From contig JABAKD010000002.1 in assembly GCA_012845835.1 (NCBI GenBank), forward strand, positions 20,722,129 through 20,786,128: a stretch of 64,000 nt of DNA. Direction: 5' to 3'. Position numbers and translations under genes: made by a program. Origin of the DNA: Undaria pinnatifida. Taxonomy: Eukaryota; Sar; Phaeophyceae; Laminariales; Alariaceae. Numbering within the stretch: the stretch's first letter is position 1; each line of letters opens with the position of its first letter. Below, piece by piece: positions 34,766 through 46,545 of this stretch. Below the pieces are notes generated by a model. It searched no databases. It was not told the origin of the DNA and saw only the letters and a program-made list of their open reading frames with translations.

Positions 34766-36580
34766 AGGAAACCGATTCGGGAAAGCCTCATGGGGGATCT
34801 ACGGGTCAGCAGTGTTGGAATAGGGACATGCTCTCGAAGAAGCTGAAAGAACGACAGCGCAAGCGATCGGAGGTAGTATGGCAAATTTCACAGGGAGCGT
34901 GGTGGGAATGGGTCGTGTTTGTGGAGCCAGCCTTTTTGGATACCAGCGGAGACGAGCAGCATTTATTTTCGCAAGTAGGAGTCCGGTGGGGAGAAGGAGA
35001 GAGCCACCGTTGGTATGGCAGGGAGAGAGGCTGTACCGCCATCGTCGGCATTCTTCGATGGTGGAAGAGGAAGCAGGGAGGGAAGCTTGATAGGCGAGTT
35101 GCCTTCTGGCCCAGATATTATGTTGTGGTGGAGACGTCGTTGTCAGGGAGCCGCCACTGCTGCTGTAGACTACAGCAGTAGTAGCTAAAACCCTACGGTG
35201 GAGCATAACCGCAGGCAGGGAGTAACAGCAGCTTATGTCCATGGTGGTGGCACAACCTAGGACACCCACACCGTATACAGCGGCCAGTGGGGTTTACAGC
35301 AGCAGCTAAAAGCCCTATGGCGGAAGTACAGGCGTAGGCACCCCCGCCGGGTGTTGCGAGCGAGGGATTTTAACTCGCACGGCATTATTTATTTTTGTTA
35401 CTATTTGCCGTACGCACTCCAATTCAGAAGGAAGGTTGGTTGTGGAGGCAGCAAATATGGGACTATCTGCACATTCCGCACGGCCGCCAGCCGTGTGCAT
35501 CCCAACTGGGGGGTGGTTTGTTAGGGCAAAGTCGCGCGGCATGTTAGCCGCGCGTGCTTCTTGCTGCTGGTAACAGTGGTAGGAACGGGCGTGGGGTAAT
35601 CGTGGGCCCTCTGCAGCAGTACCAAATAACGATGGGGGTTCGTCCGGGCAACAAGCTGAGCAGCATGGTCGCACGCACTCCATGATACGCAGCAGCAACA
35701 GCAGCAGCGGGAGAAGTCTTGGAAGGAGCAGATATGGTTATTCGCCAGCCGCAGCTTTAGGGTTCGGCAACATCGCGGGGCGGAGGGGGGACAGGTCTGG
35801 TCGAATTGGTGGCGTTCCGTAAGACTAAATGATGAATTTATTTTTACGATGGATACACCTGTCGATTGAAATATTGTTTTGTAATGTAACGTTTTTTTAT
35901 TTGCGGCAAGTGTGGCACCCGTAGATAGTAGACGATATATGTTTGAACGTTTATTTTTACAAAGTGTCATAGAGGAATGAACAAACATTTTTTAGGGGAA
36001 TAGATCGATATAAGGGGGGAGGGGGGGGGGGGGGGGGGTATTTTCGTGGATAAGTGGAAACGTAGTCACGTAAGCATAGCCGTAGACATTAGAGTCTGAG
36101 AGCGTAATGCAACGTCGTACCTGAATAAAAAATGTGTGCGGACATGTTGATTCGAGTTATTCGGAAGAGGCGTCTACATTTGGATGTGTGTGGGTTGGGA
36201 AACGGGTACATATGAGTGTGGAAGTGAGTATGGACTGTGCATGTCGAGTACTAGGTATTTGTGGGTGGAAAGGGTGTATATAAGCATGGAAGTGTTCAAC
36301 CTACGTTCGTAGGTTACAACGTCTTTATTAAACATCTGAGGATTACAAAGACGTTTTCAAAAACAACATTGTTATGTATAGATTAATGTGTCTTCTCGAC
36401 GACGTCGATTGAGGAATGCTAATTATAACCAAGTTTCTCAACTATACCAACGCAAAACATACATTCATGACGTACATATCAAACACACTACCTAGAACCG
36501 AAATATTTCAGGAAATAAACAACGCCAAAAACCCTGCCAAAACATGGTATGTCCACGGGAACAACGAACGTTACTGAGTC
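34766..36580. other. Repeat-rich gene desert, part 2
   Basis: ORFs at 34744-35181 (+) and 35521-35988 (-) have no recognisable domain. A diverged direct repeat (GTAGCTAAAACCCTACGGTGG / GCAGCTAAAAGCCCTATGGCGG) occurs near 35180 and 35305. A poly(G) run lies near 36017-36040. No gene is supported. Confidence 0.45.
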
Positions 36581-36704
36581 CAAATCACGCCTGAATGCAT
36601 CTCGCGCTTTCCTTCAAACGACCCATCCCGCTGCTGCAATTCACCCCCTTCCCCCGCCCCCCCCCCCCCCCCCCCCCCCCCCCCACCCTTCCCTCACCAG
36701 ATAA

Positions 36705-36850
36705 TGGACTTACAGACTTCACTTGATAAACTGATGCATTACCTTCCACGAATTTCATAGTTTCCGTCCACAAACTGACTAACGTCACCCTGTTGACCCG
36801 GATAGCTACACTATAGTTGCAAGTGGAGTCGCCGAAGCATCCCCAAACCT
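36705..36850 (+). repeat. Dispersed repeat family A, diverged copy
   Basis: Shares GATAAACTGATGCATT, ATAGTTTCCGTCCACAAACT, CACCCTGTTGACCCGGATAG and GGAGTCGCCG with the copies at 15780-15950 and 41040-41150. The 3' half is absent. Confidence 0.65.
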
Positions 36851-37204
36851 CCCACAACTCATCACATGTCACCCACCCACATGGCGGGATACTCAATAAG
36901 CAGACTACCTATATATACCAACGCTTTCCTGTGTAATTCCCCCCCCCCCCCCCCCCCCTATTTCTTAAACCCTAACCTCACTCCGTACTTCGATTCAACC
37001 CACACCGTGTAGCGAAACCAGTAATACACACATAGCCGAACTATGAAGAGTAACGGTATCATAAGTGCATTATGATACCGCTACAACCCATAGTTGTCGA
37101 GGCTGGTTACTGCATGTCTATCTTCAGGGATAAATATGCAATTAACCATACTTGACAAAAGCCGCGAGGGGGAACGTTGAAATTCCCAAACGTCCCTCGC
37201 AACT

Positions 37205-37335
37205 TCGTTTTAGGCCCCCCGAAGCAGTTTTCTCGGCGTACAAAAATACGTTTTGCAGATATACAATAAAACTCCGTCTTAGGCCCCCCGAAGCAGTTGT
37301 CTTGGCGTACAAAAATACGTTTTGCAGATATATAC
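37205..37335 (+). repeat. 69-bp tandem duplication
   Basis: Two copies of TTAGGCCCCCCGAAGCAGTT followed by GGCGTACAAAAATACG and TTTTGCAGATATA repeat with a 69-bp offset and a couple of substitutions. Confidence 0.85.
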
Positions 37336-37407
37336 ACCAGCCCCCCACCCTTTTCCCCCCCTTCCCCTTCCTTCCCCCCCCCCCCCCCAACCACTGTACA
37401 CCAATAT

Positions 37408-37632
37408 ATATTCGAAAACACGGTTCTGATACAATACAATAATGAACTCTAGAACATCAAACAAAAAGTACGTGTAGATAACATGTATTCGAAAATACCG
37501 CTCCGAAACAACACGATAACAAAGTCTAGAACATAAACCAAAACATATACGTGTAACATCAAAAACGCGGAAAGCACCACTTTGAAACAATACGATAACC
37601 AAGTCGAGAATATCAACCAAAACATACGTGAA
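37408..37632 (+). repeat. Three degenerate ~75-bp tandem repeats
   Basis: Three A-rich units each contain a variant of CGAAACAA(C/T)ACGATAAC, then a GTCTAGAACAT or GTCGAGAATAT block, then CAAAACATA(TA)CGTG. They are clearly related but diverged. No coding evidence. Confidence 0.6.
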
Positions 37633-38329
37633 ACAAAAACCACGCGGACACGCGACACACTAGAACCATATATGCGTCCGCATACGAACACCAGTCAAAA
37701 GGTGGAACCCATATACCCTGGGTTCCAAACTGAGGTCTCTACGAGTCCGAAACATCACATAGTCCACATAAAGTCTTCACACGAACCTAAAAATGTGTCA
37801 CAACTGCTCGTTGCCAAATGACAGGTTCATCAAGAACGCAAGAACAAACAGAACGAGAGGCAGGGTAATCGAAGCAGCGCAAATCATTATAGCATTCGCC
37901 CACCACATCACCTCCTTTGAAATTGGTTTTGGGCATCAGCGAACTGGGTCCAACGCATGCCCGTAGAGTCTTAGGTGGAGTGAGGAGCGGTAGTAAAAAT
38001 CAAGTGCGCTGCTCGATAACCTGTTCCTGACCGTCGGTATACTGAACAATCTTCGGGCCGCGTCTTCTCTGTGTCAGGTGTGTGAGGAATTTCTTTGTCA
38101 TTTTTCAAGCAAGCGGTTGCGTTGGCATATACTACCTGGCTTGATGTCAAGGAAAGGAACACCACTGAGCGATCATCTACTACATGTTAGGGCATGTTTT
38201 CATGAACACCACTAACAAGAGCACCAGACATGGACGCGACATCTACAGGACTACAACATCTTCGACGACAGTGGGGAGAAAACAGGACGTATAAGTGTAC
38301 ACTATATATAGTCTATAATAATGTGGAAA

Positions 38330-39120
38330 GTAAGTACAGACAGGGATGTTAACACTGCGGTAAACCACACGACCAACCTATTACGCAGGGTATTTCGTGC
38401 CTCCATCCGCTTACATGATTGCCTGACAACCCCTACTATTCCAAACGCAGAGGAATGTGCCTAACGAAGTAAAGTCACCCTCGCGTTCAATAGTGGTGAC
38501 ATCGCATGTCCACGTGAGACAACCTTTACGAAACGCAGTAGCATATGCCTGACGAAGTGAAGTCACCCTCGCCTTCAATAGTAGTGACATCGCATATATA
38601 TGACGTTGCATGCCCACCTCAACTGCTGTATTTGTGAGATGTATCTCTGTCTTAGAATTGGCGACCTCAGAGCCCCACAGCGGCACGGTAAAAATCATGG
38701 ACGTGAAATCGCACATTTGAGACAATAATAAGTTGAAAAGGAAGCACAAACAGACGTGATACACTGCCGACCCATCGCATACCCTCCTGAGACGACCTCT
38801 ACGAAACACAGTACCATTTACCTCACGAAGTAAAACCACCCTCGCGATCAATAGTGATGACATCGCATATACATGACATCACATACCCACCTCGCCTGAT
38901 GTATTTGTAGGACGTATCTCTGACTTAAAATTGACGACTGCAGAGCCCCACATCGACAAGGTAAAATCATAGGCGTGAAATCGTACATTTATTTGAGACA
39001 AAAATAATTTGGAAAAGGAAGCACAGGCAGATGTGTTAAAATTGCGGTAAACAACCTTACCAACCCATTACGTAGGGTATTTCGTACATACCGTCTGCAT
39101 GATCGCCTCCCCACCTATGC
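38330..39120 (+). repeat. Higher-order repeat, modules of about 80 and 270 bp
   Basis: The module ACGAAGTAAAGTCACCCTCG followed by CAATAGTGGTGACATCGCAT occurs near 38465, 38551 and 38825. A second module (GTATCTCTG..TTAGAATTG, CAGAGCCCCACA, GTGAAATCGCACATTT, AAAAGGAAGCACA) occurs near 38630 and 38905. A third (ATTACGCAGGGTATTTCGT) occurs near 38380 and 39065. Confidence 0.7.
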
Positions 39121-39124
39121 CAAG

Positions 39125-39435
39125 CGAAGTATTACTAACGAGGTAACGTGATTGAGCGCGTGTATACCAAGTATGACTAATGAGGTAACGTAATTGAGCA
39201 CATGTATACCAAGCGTCGATTCGCATCCCTCCCTCTAATGCTCAATGACGGAGACAGCATATGGCCACATACATCACCTCGCATGCTGTATTTGGCAACA
39301 CGTATCTCTTGCGTATAATTAGCGATGTCGATAATAATGGTGACTGTATGATGATGGTGACAAACACAGTGCATGACCACATCACCTCGCCTGTTGCATT
39401 TGACAATACGTATCTCTTTCTTATAATTAGCGATG
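39125..39435 (+). repeat. Short tandem duplications
   Basis: GAGGTAACGTGATTGAGC..GTATACCAAG repeats at about 39138 and 39180. CATCACCTCGCATGCTGTAT..ACGTATCTCTT..ATAATTAGCGATGTC repeats at about 39270 and 39382. These may be remnants of the neighbouring higher-order repeat. Confidence 0.65.
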
Positions 39436-39691
39436 TCAGAAAATAATGGTACCTACAAATATTCTATAAAATATTCTAGCTTTCGATCGATGTATCATAC
39501 AACAACAAACTATGAAGATTTAACACGTTATTTACTACACTTAAACACTGAGTTGCATGCTGCATCTAACATCAAACCTTCTAGAATAGTAAACATTACA
39601 AGCCAGATGATATAAAGGGATGTCTTATTGCTTGAATCGTCAGGTTTGTCCCCTCTGAGAATTTATAGTTTCCGCGCACATATTGAAATGT

Positions 39692-39722
<31 letters not shown>

Positions 39723-39739
39723 CCTCCCCCTCCACTGAC

Positions 39740-40620
39740 CTCTTTTTCATAACAAACCCCAACCCTTTTCCCCCCCCCCCCGCCCCGCCGTCCCCCGATT
39801 CCCCCCCCCCCCCTTCCGCCTACTCTATCCAAACGCCCCACTCACAATCAAAATCGGCCTGAGTAATAAACACCTATACGCAGTTGATACCACGTCATTA
39901 TCTTTCTGACCATCCATGACGAAGGTTTCAATTATTTCCCCCCCCCCCTCCCCCCCCCCCCCCCCCCCCCCTCCAACGCCCCCTCTTTTCCGACCACCTA
40001 CACGATCGCCTAGACCTAGCACACGCGTATAACAAGCTGCTACATATCTTTGATCTCACAGCCGAAGTGTATTTGAATATTATTTGTGACCTAAACCTCC
40101 TAAAAATCCCCCCCCCCCCCCTCTTGCTCTCCCTTACTCAAACGCCCCACCAAATATCAAAATCCGCCACATTAACAAACACTTCACGCGCAGGATATCA
40201 CCTCATTATCTTTCGAGAGCCATCCATGCCGCTGTGTTTCCCCCCCCCCCCCCCTCCAACGCCCCCTTTTTCCCGACCACCTGCACGATCGCGTAGACCT
40301 AGCACCACGCGTATAACAAGCTGATACATATCTTTGATCTCACAGCCGAAGTGTATTTGAATATGATTTGTGACCTAAACCTCCTAAAAAATCTCCCCCC
40401 CCCCCCCCCCTCTTGCTCTCCCTTACTCAAACGCCCCACCAAATATCGAAATCCGCCACATTAATAAACACTTCACGCACAGGATATCACCTCATTATCT
40501 TTCGAGAGCCATCCATGCCGCTGTGTCCCCCCCCCCCCCCGCCTCGAACGCCCCTTTCTTCCCCATCACCCGCACCTTCGCCTAGACCTAGCACCGCACG
40601 TATAACAAACCCCTCACCTA
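39740..40620 (+). repeat. 284-bp satellite-like array
   Basis: About three head-to-tail units. CGCGTATAACAAGCTG occurs at 40024 and 40308, and a diverged CGCACGTATAACAA at 40595. Each unit contains TCTTTGATCTCACAGCCGAA, a poly(C) run, CTCATTATCTTTCGAGAGCC and CCATCCATGCCG, a second poly(C) run and CGCCTAGACCTAGCAC. Confidence 0.85.
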
Positions 40621-40734
40621 AAGCCCTTTCCCCCCCCCCCCCCCCGCCCCCCGCCCCCGCCCCCACCCCCCACCCTCCCCCCCCAACCCATCCCAACCCC
40701 ACCCCCTCGAACACTCCACCCTCTCTTTACTCAC

Positions 40735-40842
40735 TGATTGTACGACTTATCCCAGAATATACACGATAAACTGATGTATTATTTCCAAAAATGTCACATT
40801 TATCCCCTCGAAATAATGTATAGTTTCCAGGCACATATCGAG

Positions 40843-40874
<32 letters not shown>

Positions 40875-41025
40875 GCCCCCAATAATATACTGGTGCCAAA
40901 ACCGTCAGATTTATCCCCTCGAAAGGATTTATAGCTTACATGCACAAATTGCCCCTTTCCCCCCCCCCCCCCGCCCCCCCTCCAAACCCGCTCGCTTTTG
41001 ATCAAAACCAGGCCCCCCCTTTGCC
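40735..41025 (+). repeat. Tandem GTCAGATTTATCCCCT modules
   Basis: Two successive modules (about 40790 and 40905) share TTTATCCCCTCGAAA, TATAGTTTCC or TATAGCTTAC, GCACA and a terminal poly(C). They match the modules at 15640 and 39640 and lead straight into the family A copy at 41026. Confidence 0.65.
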
Positions 41026-41272
41026 TTCACAGCTGTCAGATTTTGTCCCCCTCAGAAACGGGTTTTATAGTTTCCGCGCACAGACTGACTAAAATCATCC
41101 TGTTGACCCTGATAGCTACACTGTAGCTGTAAGGGGAGTCGCCGACCTATATCCTTAATGAGGACACACAACTCGTAATGCGCGCGATCGGAGTATCACA
41201 CACAGCTTGCAAAGATGAGTTTCGACGAAATCTTCGATCTCACAGCTGGAGTGTATTTTAATTTTTATACGG
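41026..41272 (+). repeat. Dispersed repeat family A, copy 2
   Basis: Near-full-length partner of 15826-16075, about 90% identical by eye. It shares the same ends, CACAGCTGTCAGATTTTGTC and ATCTCACAGCTGGAGTGTAT. Confidence 0.8.
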
Positions 41273-42609
41273 AGTAATATTTATTTGCGATAGGGTGGAG
41301 ACCCGCGGATAGTATAATCTAAGATTCGTTCTGGATGGAATACGTAGCCTTTTTCGCCAGGTAGTTTTGAAGTGAGTTTTCATGTTCACATCAAGCAGTC
41401 TTTATACATCCGGAAAACTTGCAGTTTTTCTGGTGCAGACAGGACTAGAAGGGGCCTGATGGAGCTGATATACATACGATAGCGATTTGGGGAAAAGGGT
41501 ACGCAGGTGCACCTCGAGAGGCGTACTGTTGATGTGGGATATTGTTGATAGCACTGATTTTGTTTAATTTTGCGGGTACCTGTTGTTTTTGGCAGTAGTA
41601 CTCTTCTGTTTGATTGCAAAATAAAGGAGGGTGAGCATATTCATGACTGATTGGTTGTTCTACGAACAGCGGTATCATTTTGCGAATACTTGTTCGCAAT
41701 GGAGGAGTGAAACACGAAACGATGATTGAATAGTTTTCGTAGCTGGGGGGGCTTTGGCTGTTCGTGTCGACAGTGGCGGCGTTTTATTGTTTCTTTATTG
41801 GATTATTTGGAGCTAGCAAACTAAAGCCAAAAGGGTTGTGTGTATTTTCGGTTTACGGTGGTCTGCAAGCGACTAATATTTCGGGTAATTAAGCTTGTTC
41901 GCGAGGATTGGTTACACTGGCTCAAAGTTTTTGCTGGTATCTCTTGTTTGTGGTTGCCTACGCATGTTGACGAGATGGGATGGGGCATCTTTGTGACCGT
42001 ACAGGACCTACTGGTCTCATATGAGAGAGGGGATACAAAGTCATGATTTGTCTTTGAATTTCCGATGTTTTTCCGAACTTTTGATAGGTGGTGCAATCTT
42101 GTTTGGGAATTCAAAGGATGAGGTATTTTGAGGATTTGATTTAATTCACAAGCAAGTTGTTTTGTATTTGTTTTGCAATGAAAAAACAGGGTGGCTTGTG
42201 AATGGTCAGATATTCTTTGTATCAGGGAGGGCTTAAGCTAATTTTCGTGTTGGATCAATTCTGTCTTTGCAGAAAATAATTTATGCTGTATTGTTTTACC
42301 GGTATGATCTGTGTGCCTATACGATATATAGCGGTAGTAGAGAACAACGGGAGACCTTTGCCCGGGTGACCTCGCGATCTCTGGCATTTTATCTGTCGCA
42401 TTAGTTTTGCCGTGAAGGCGCGGCTGTTGTAATCTCTTGTTGTGATTACAATTGTTGTAAGTGGATGTATGGAAGAGGTTTTCGCTCATGAGGATGAATT
42501 TACTCTTGCCTTTTTCGTTGTTTTAGGTGATGTAATTGAGTCCATTGTTGATTCGTCACTGCCTTGCGAAAAATCCGGGAGGGAGTTGATTTGGGATTTT
42601 CAGTTCGAC
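41273..42609. other. No supported gene
   Basis: AT-richer DNA with short ORFs in all frames. None has recognisable motifs or splice-compatible partners. Nothing else was identified. Confidence 0.45.
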
Positions 42610-42850
42610 AGTTACTTTTCAGTTTCGTGCCGGTTCGTACTATTGGCCTATTGTGGGACACTTAGTACTTGGCTGGCATTCTTGATGGTAGACTGTGAGC
42701 TCTTCTCGACACGGGCTCACTTCCCGACTTGCCTCTACCATGTTGGGACACGTAATACAATGACTTGAAACCTACCCCCGCTTGAAGCTAACGAACAGGG
42801 GATCATTGACTCGCTTGAAGCTAACGAACAGGGGATCATTGACTTCGGGC
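42610..42850 (+). repeat. Dispersed repeat family B, copy 2, plus 34-bp duplication
   Basis: 42610-42797 matches 34574-34765. It is followed at about 42779-42847 by two copies of CGCTTGAAGCTAACGAACAG with GGGATCATTGACT. Confidence 0.85.
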
Positions 42851-42949
42851 GTGGGGGAGGTCGGGAATTGACAAGGGTGTAGGCGGTCAGCACGTACAAG
42901 GGGGAAGCGAGGAGGACGCCGAAGCATCGTGTACCTAATGCGGTCGGGC

Positions 42950-45900
42950 TCGAGATGGCTTCGCTGAGGAATCGGAGGACACACACGCATGGGTAACCGT
43001 CCCGTGCGCCCACAGACGGTTTTACATCGAGCGAGTGATGAACCGGACTTGTCCCTCCCCGCATGCCCAAAGGCAGACGACAACGCGATGTCAGCTGCCT
43101 TTGGGCATGCGGACAGGAACAAAAGTATGAGTCCATCACACTTTTGATGTAAACCATCTGTGGGCCAACGGAATGGGTGTTCAAACATGGTTGTCCTCAG
43201 ACTTCCCGGCCGAGTAATCTAAAGCCCGACTGCAATAGGTGCACGATGTTTGTGTGTCCTTTATTCCACCTTTTACGCGCTGACCGTCTTCGCCTTGATT
43301 GGTTGGTTCATGACGTTCACACTCGTAGTCAGCGCAACGGTCGCCAAAGTAGCTCCGATGTCGCTGTTGATGGGCGACCCAAGCGGTAGCGCGGTCGTGC
43401 TGCAGAGCCTAAGTGGATCTTCGGCAATACTTCTGTTAGGTGTAACGTGCTTCGATATTGGGGTCCTGTCCCTCCTCTACTGACCACCCCGAACCGATCG
43501 TCTCCCCGGTCGGCTGCCCTCTCAGCGCTTTCTGTGGTTCATCTATCTCATTTGAACGACAAACCGGAGAAATCGAGCCCCTGCCTGTCCTACATATACT
43601 TTTCACAGACCCCACACGGTAGCTGCACTTGTGGTTGGAGGGTCGTGTCACACCACTCTCCTCCGAGGCCCTCCTCGCCTCACTCTGTGGCACTCGGCAA
43701 CAAATACGCTCTTTCCGGCGTAGTATGGGTCGTTCTCGGGAGGTGGAGATCGGCTGCGCTGAACCTGTCTCTGATCACGTGTTATTTCGTCGTCGTGCCC
43801 GCCGATCTGTTCACCTCGACCGCCAAATCCAGTGACGAGCGTAGCTTCTCTCCTGGTCCGTTACCAGAGGGTCAAGGGTCAACGACCACCTCCGGGAGAT
43901 AGAGTACCTGTGCCCCTGCCCCGACGCCGCAGCCATCGCCGTGACCCATGCCGTCAACAGCACGATCGGCAGTGTTCGTGCCGCGCCCACAGCAGCTTTC
44001 ATCAAGGGGGAAGTCCCAACCGTCGCTATGGCCTCCACCATCGAAATTGGTACTTGAATCGCCCTCTACGACGGCATCACAGCCACTGCCAGCTATATCA
44101 CCGCCCGCCACGCCATTCCGACAGTATCTCTAAGCCCGTCGTTGTCGCCACTACCGCTGCCGCCGCCATCATCACTGCCGGCAGCTTCATGCTCCTCCAC
44201 AGGGATGCCTCTCGTAACACAGGGCATGTTCGTTGCATTCGAATCATCCTCGTGATCAGCGGTCAGGACGGCGGAGTTGGCGCTACCAAGGCTGTCACGG
44301 CCGATGTTCACAGGGACGTCGGAGGAAAGGTGTTCGGGACTCGCGCCGACATTCAAACCACCTCACTGGCCGCCACGGCCACTGTCATGCAAGCCCCCAG
44401 AAAGAGGTTCGCTCCGGGAGGAGGCCTCGGAAGACCACTGAGTGTGCTATATGTCCTTGGCTATTCTTATGGTCTATCTAGAGAGCTGTCCTCACCGACT
44501 ACGCCTGCCGTGCTACGCGGCGTTGATGCGCGGCAGGTGGAGTCGGAGCTCCCTAGATTTGCCATCGGGGCGGCCAAGGCCTCATAGCACATGCAGCAGT
44601 CTTCCAAAGCTTCCTCCCGAAGATGTTCTCTTTCTGCGGTCGTCAGCGATAATGGCCACGGCAGCGACGGAGGTGGTTCGGACGCCAGCGTGAGTCCCGA
44701 ACCCCTTCCCCCCTGAGAACGTCGGCTGTCACATCCTTGGTAGCATCAATTGCGTCGTCCTGGCCGCTGGCGGCGACGACGATTCGAGGGCACAACGCCT
44801 ACACCCGGTGTCAACAGTGGCATCATTGTCGAGGGGTGAGCAGCTGCCGGCTGTGGTGGTGGCGTCGGCAGTGGTGGCGTCGACGACGATGGGCTTGAAG
44901 GTGAGAGCAGGGGTGGCCTGGCAGAGGTTGAGATAGCTGACAGCGGTTTCAGCGTGGAAGGGCCGTCACAGCCGACGTTCAAAGGGACGCTGGATGGGGG
45001 GAGTTCGGGGCTCACGCGGACGTAGGGACCGCCTCGTTCGCGGCCATGTCCACCATCATGGACGCCGGCAGAAATAGATCAGCTCAGGGGGGAGGCATCG
45101 GGAGGTTATATTGCGTGTGCTACGAGTCTTAGACGGCTCAAATTATTCATTTAGAGAGTTTCCTCCACCGACTTTACCGGGCCGTGCTACGCCGCACCCT
45201 AAATCAAGCCCACGCCTTGACTCAGAGTGCAGCGAAGCACAGCAGGTGAAGTCGGTAAGTGCACCTCCCTAGATGGGTCATTGGAGTCCCCAAGGCCTCG
45301 TTGGCCTTCAAAGCAATCTTCCGAGGCCTCCTCCCGGAGCTGCTCTGTTTCTGCGGGCATGGGTGATGGTGCCATGGTGGCGACGACAAAGGCGGTTCGA
45401 ATACGTGCAAGTCCCGAGCTCGTTCCCTCCGGCGTCCCCGATAACGTCGGCTGTGGCGTTCTTGGTAGCGCCCTGACTCGGGATGAGACGTAGCACGGTA
45501 GGTGGGTTCGGCAAGGGCAACTCCCTACATAGACCGTTGGCAACGCCGAAGCCTCATATTACACGCAGCAGCCCAGTTCCGAGACATCCTCCCTCAGTTG
45601 CTCTCTTCTGCGGGCGACAACGTTGATGGCCGTGGCGGCTGCGAAGGGCGCGGTTCGGACATCGGTGCGGGTCCCGAGCTCGTTCCCTCCGGCGTCCCTG
45701 AGAACGTCGGCTGTGACGGTCTATACAGCATCTACCGCGCCGTCCTGATCACTGACCGCGATGACGATTCGAGCGCGTTGGTCACACCCGGTGCCATCAG
45801 TAGTGTCCCTGTCGAGGGACGGGTAGCTGCCGGCAGTGGTGGTGGCGGCGGCAGTGGTGACGATGACGGCGGCGGTCTTGGAGGTGACGGCAGGGGTGGC

Positions 45901-46545
45901 TTGGCGGACGGCGAGGTAGCTGGCGGTGGTTGTGCCGTCGTCAAAGGGGACGATGGGGGCACCGATCTCGCCGGTGGAGGCCACAACGACGGCTGGGACG
46001 GTCCCCTTCATGGAGACTGCTGTGGGCGCGGTTAAACATCGCCGGTCGTGCTGCTGACGCCATGGAAGGCCGCGGCGGCGATTGAAGCACAGGTATACCC
46101 CTTCTTTGAGAGTTGGTGGTTGATCCTCTGGCAAAAGGATCACGTGAGAAGCTACAATCGTGATTAAATACGGCGATTAGATGAACGTGTCGGTGGACAC
46201 GGCAAAAGAACACGGTGGACACGGCAAAAGAACACGTGATCAGAGACAGGATCACCGCAGCCGAGTTCCGCCTCCTGAGAAAGACCCACATTATGCCAGA
46301 AAGGATGAATTTGTCGCGGGGTGCCACAGGATAGGGCAAGGAGAACCTTGAAAGAGAGTGGCGTGGCACAATCCCCCAGTCACAAGTGCAGGAGCGCCGT
46401 GTAGGGGTTGTGACAGGCGCATGGGAGCACCTACAGGTTCGCTTCTCCAATATGCTCGTTCACAGCAGATAGATGCGTCGCAGAAAGCATATACCAGGTA
46501 TATAGGGGTTAGCCAGCAGGCGAGACGATCGGTTTGGGGTGGTCT
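42950..46545. repeat. Foldback-like cluster of degenerate coding modules
   Basis: Two related regions face each other. The plus-strand 43684-44200 and minus-strand 46331-45780 regions encode matching peptides: NKYALSGVVWVVLGRWRSAA against DKFILSGIMWVFLRRRNSAA, each followed by LNLSLITC or VILSLITC, then KGEVPTVAMASTIEIG against KGTVPAVVVASTGEIG. Between them, modules around GCCGACGTT and GGGAACGAGCTCGGGAC recur in both orientations (about 44290, 44730, 44965, 45450 and 45725). Family C repeats flank it at 43484-43640 (-) and 46375-46545 (+). Stops and frameshifts occur throughout, so I call it decayed mobile or duplicated coding DNA of unknown family. I do not recognise the parent protein. 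Confidence 0.65.
46172..46240 (+). repeat. 23-bp tandem duplication
   Basis: GGTGGACACGGCAAAAGAACAC occurs twice in direct succession within the minus-oriented arm of the foldback cluster. It is absent from the plus-oriented arm. Confidence 0.75.

Larger units (their letters stand above)
36645..40980 (+). repeat. Cluster of plus-strand poly(C) tracts
   Basis: At least ten C homopolymers, many longer than 15, near 36655, 36940, 37375, 39690, 39770, 39940, 40110, 40232, 40395, 40530, 40632, 40845 and 40960. All have C on the plus strand and several sit at equivalent positions of repeated units. Gly-rich minus-strand ORFs here are artefacts. Confidence 0.8.

Noticed and set aside
34744-35181. 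145-codon Trp/Arg-rich ORF
   Set aside because: It starts inside the tail of repeat family B, has no known domain and lacks supporting exons, so it could be chance.
43250-43483. 77-aa membrane-like ORF as an intact gene
   Set aside because: Hydrophobic segments look real, but it sits in the decayed foldback cluster, has no recognisable family and frames break on both sides.
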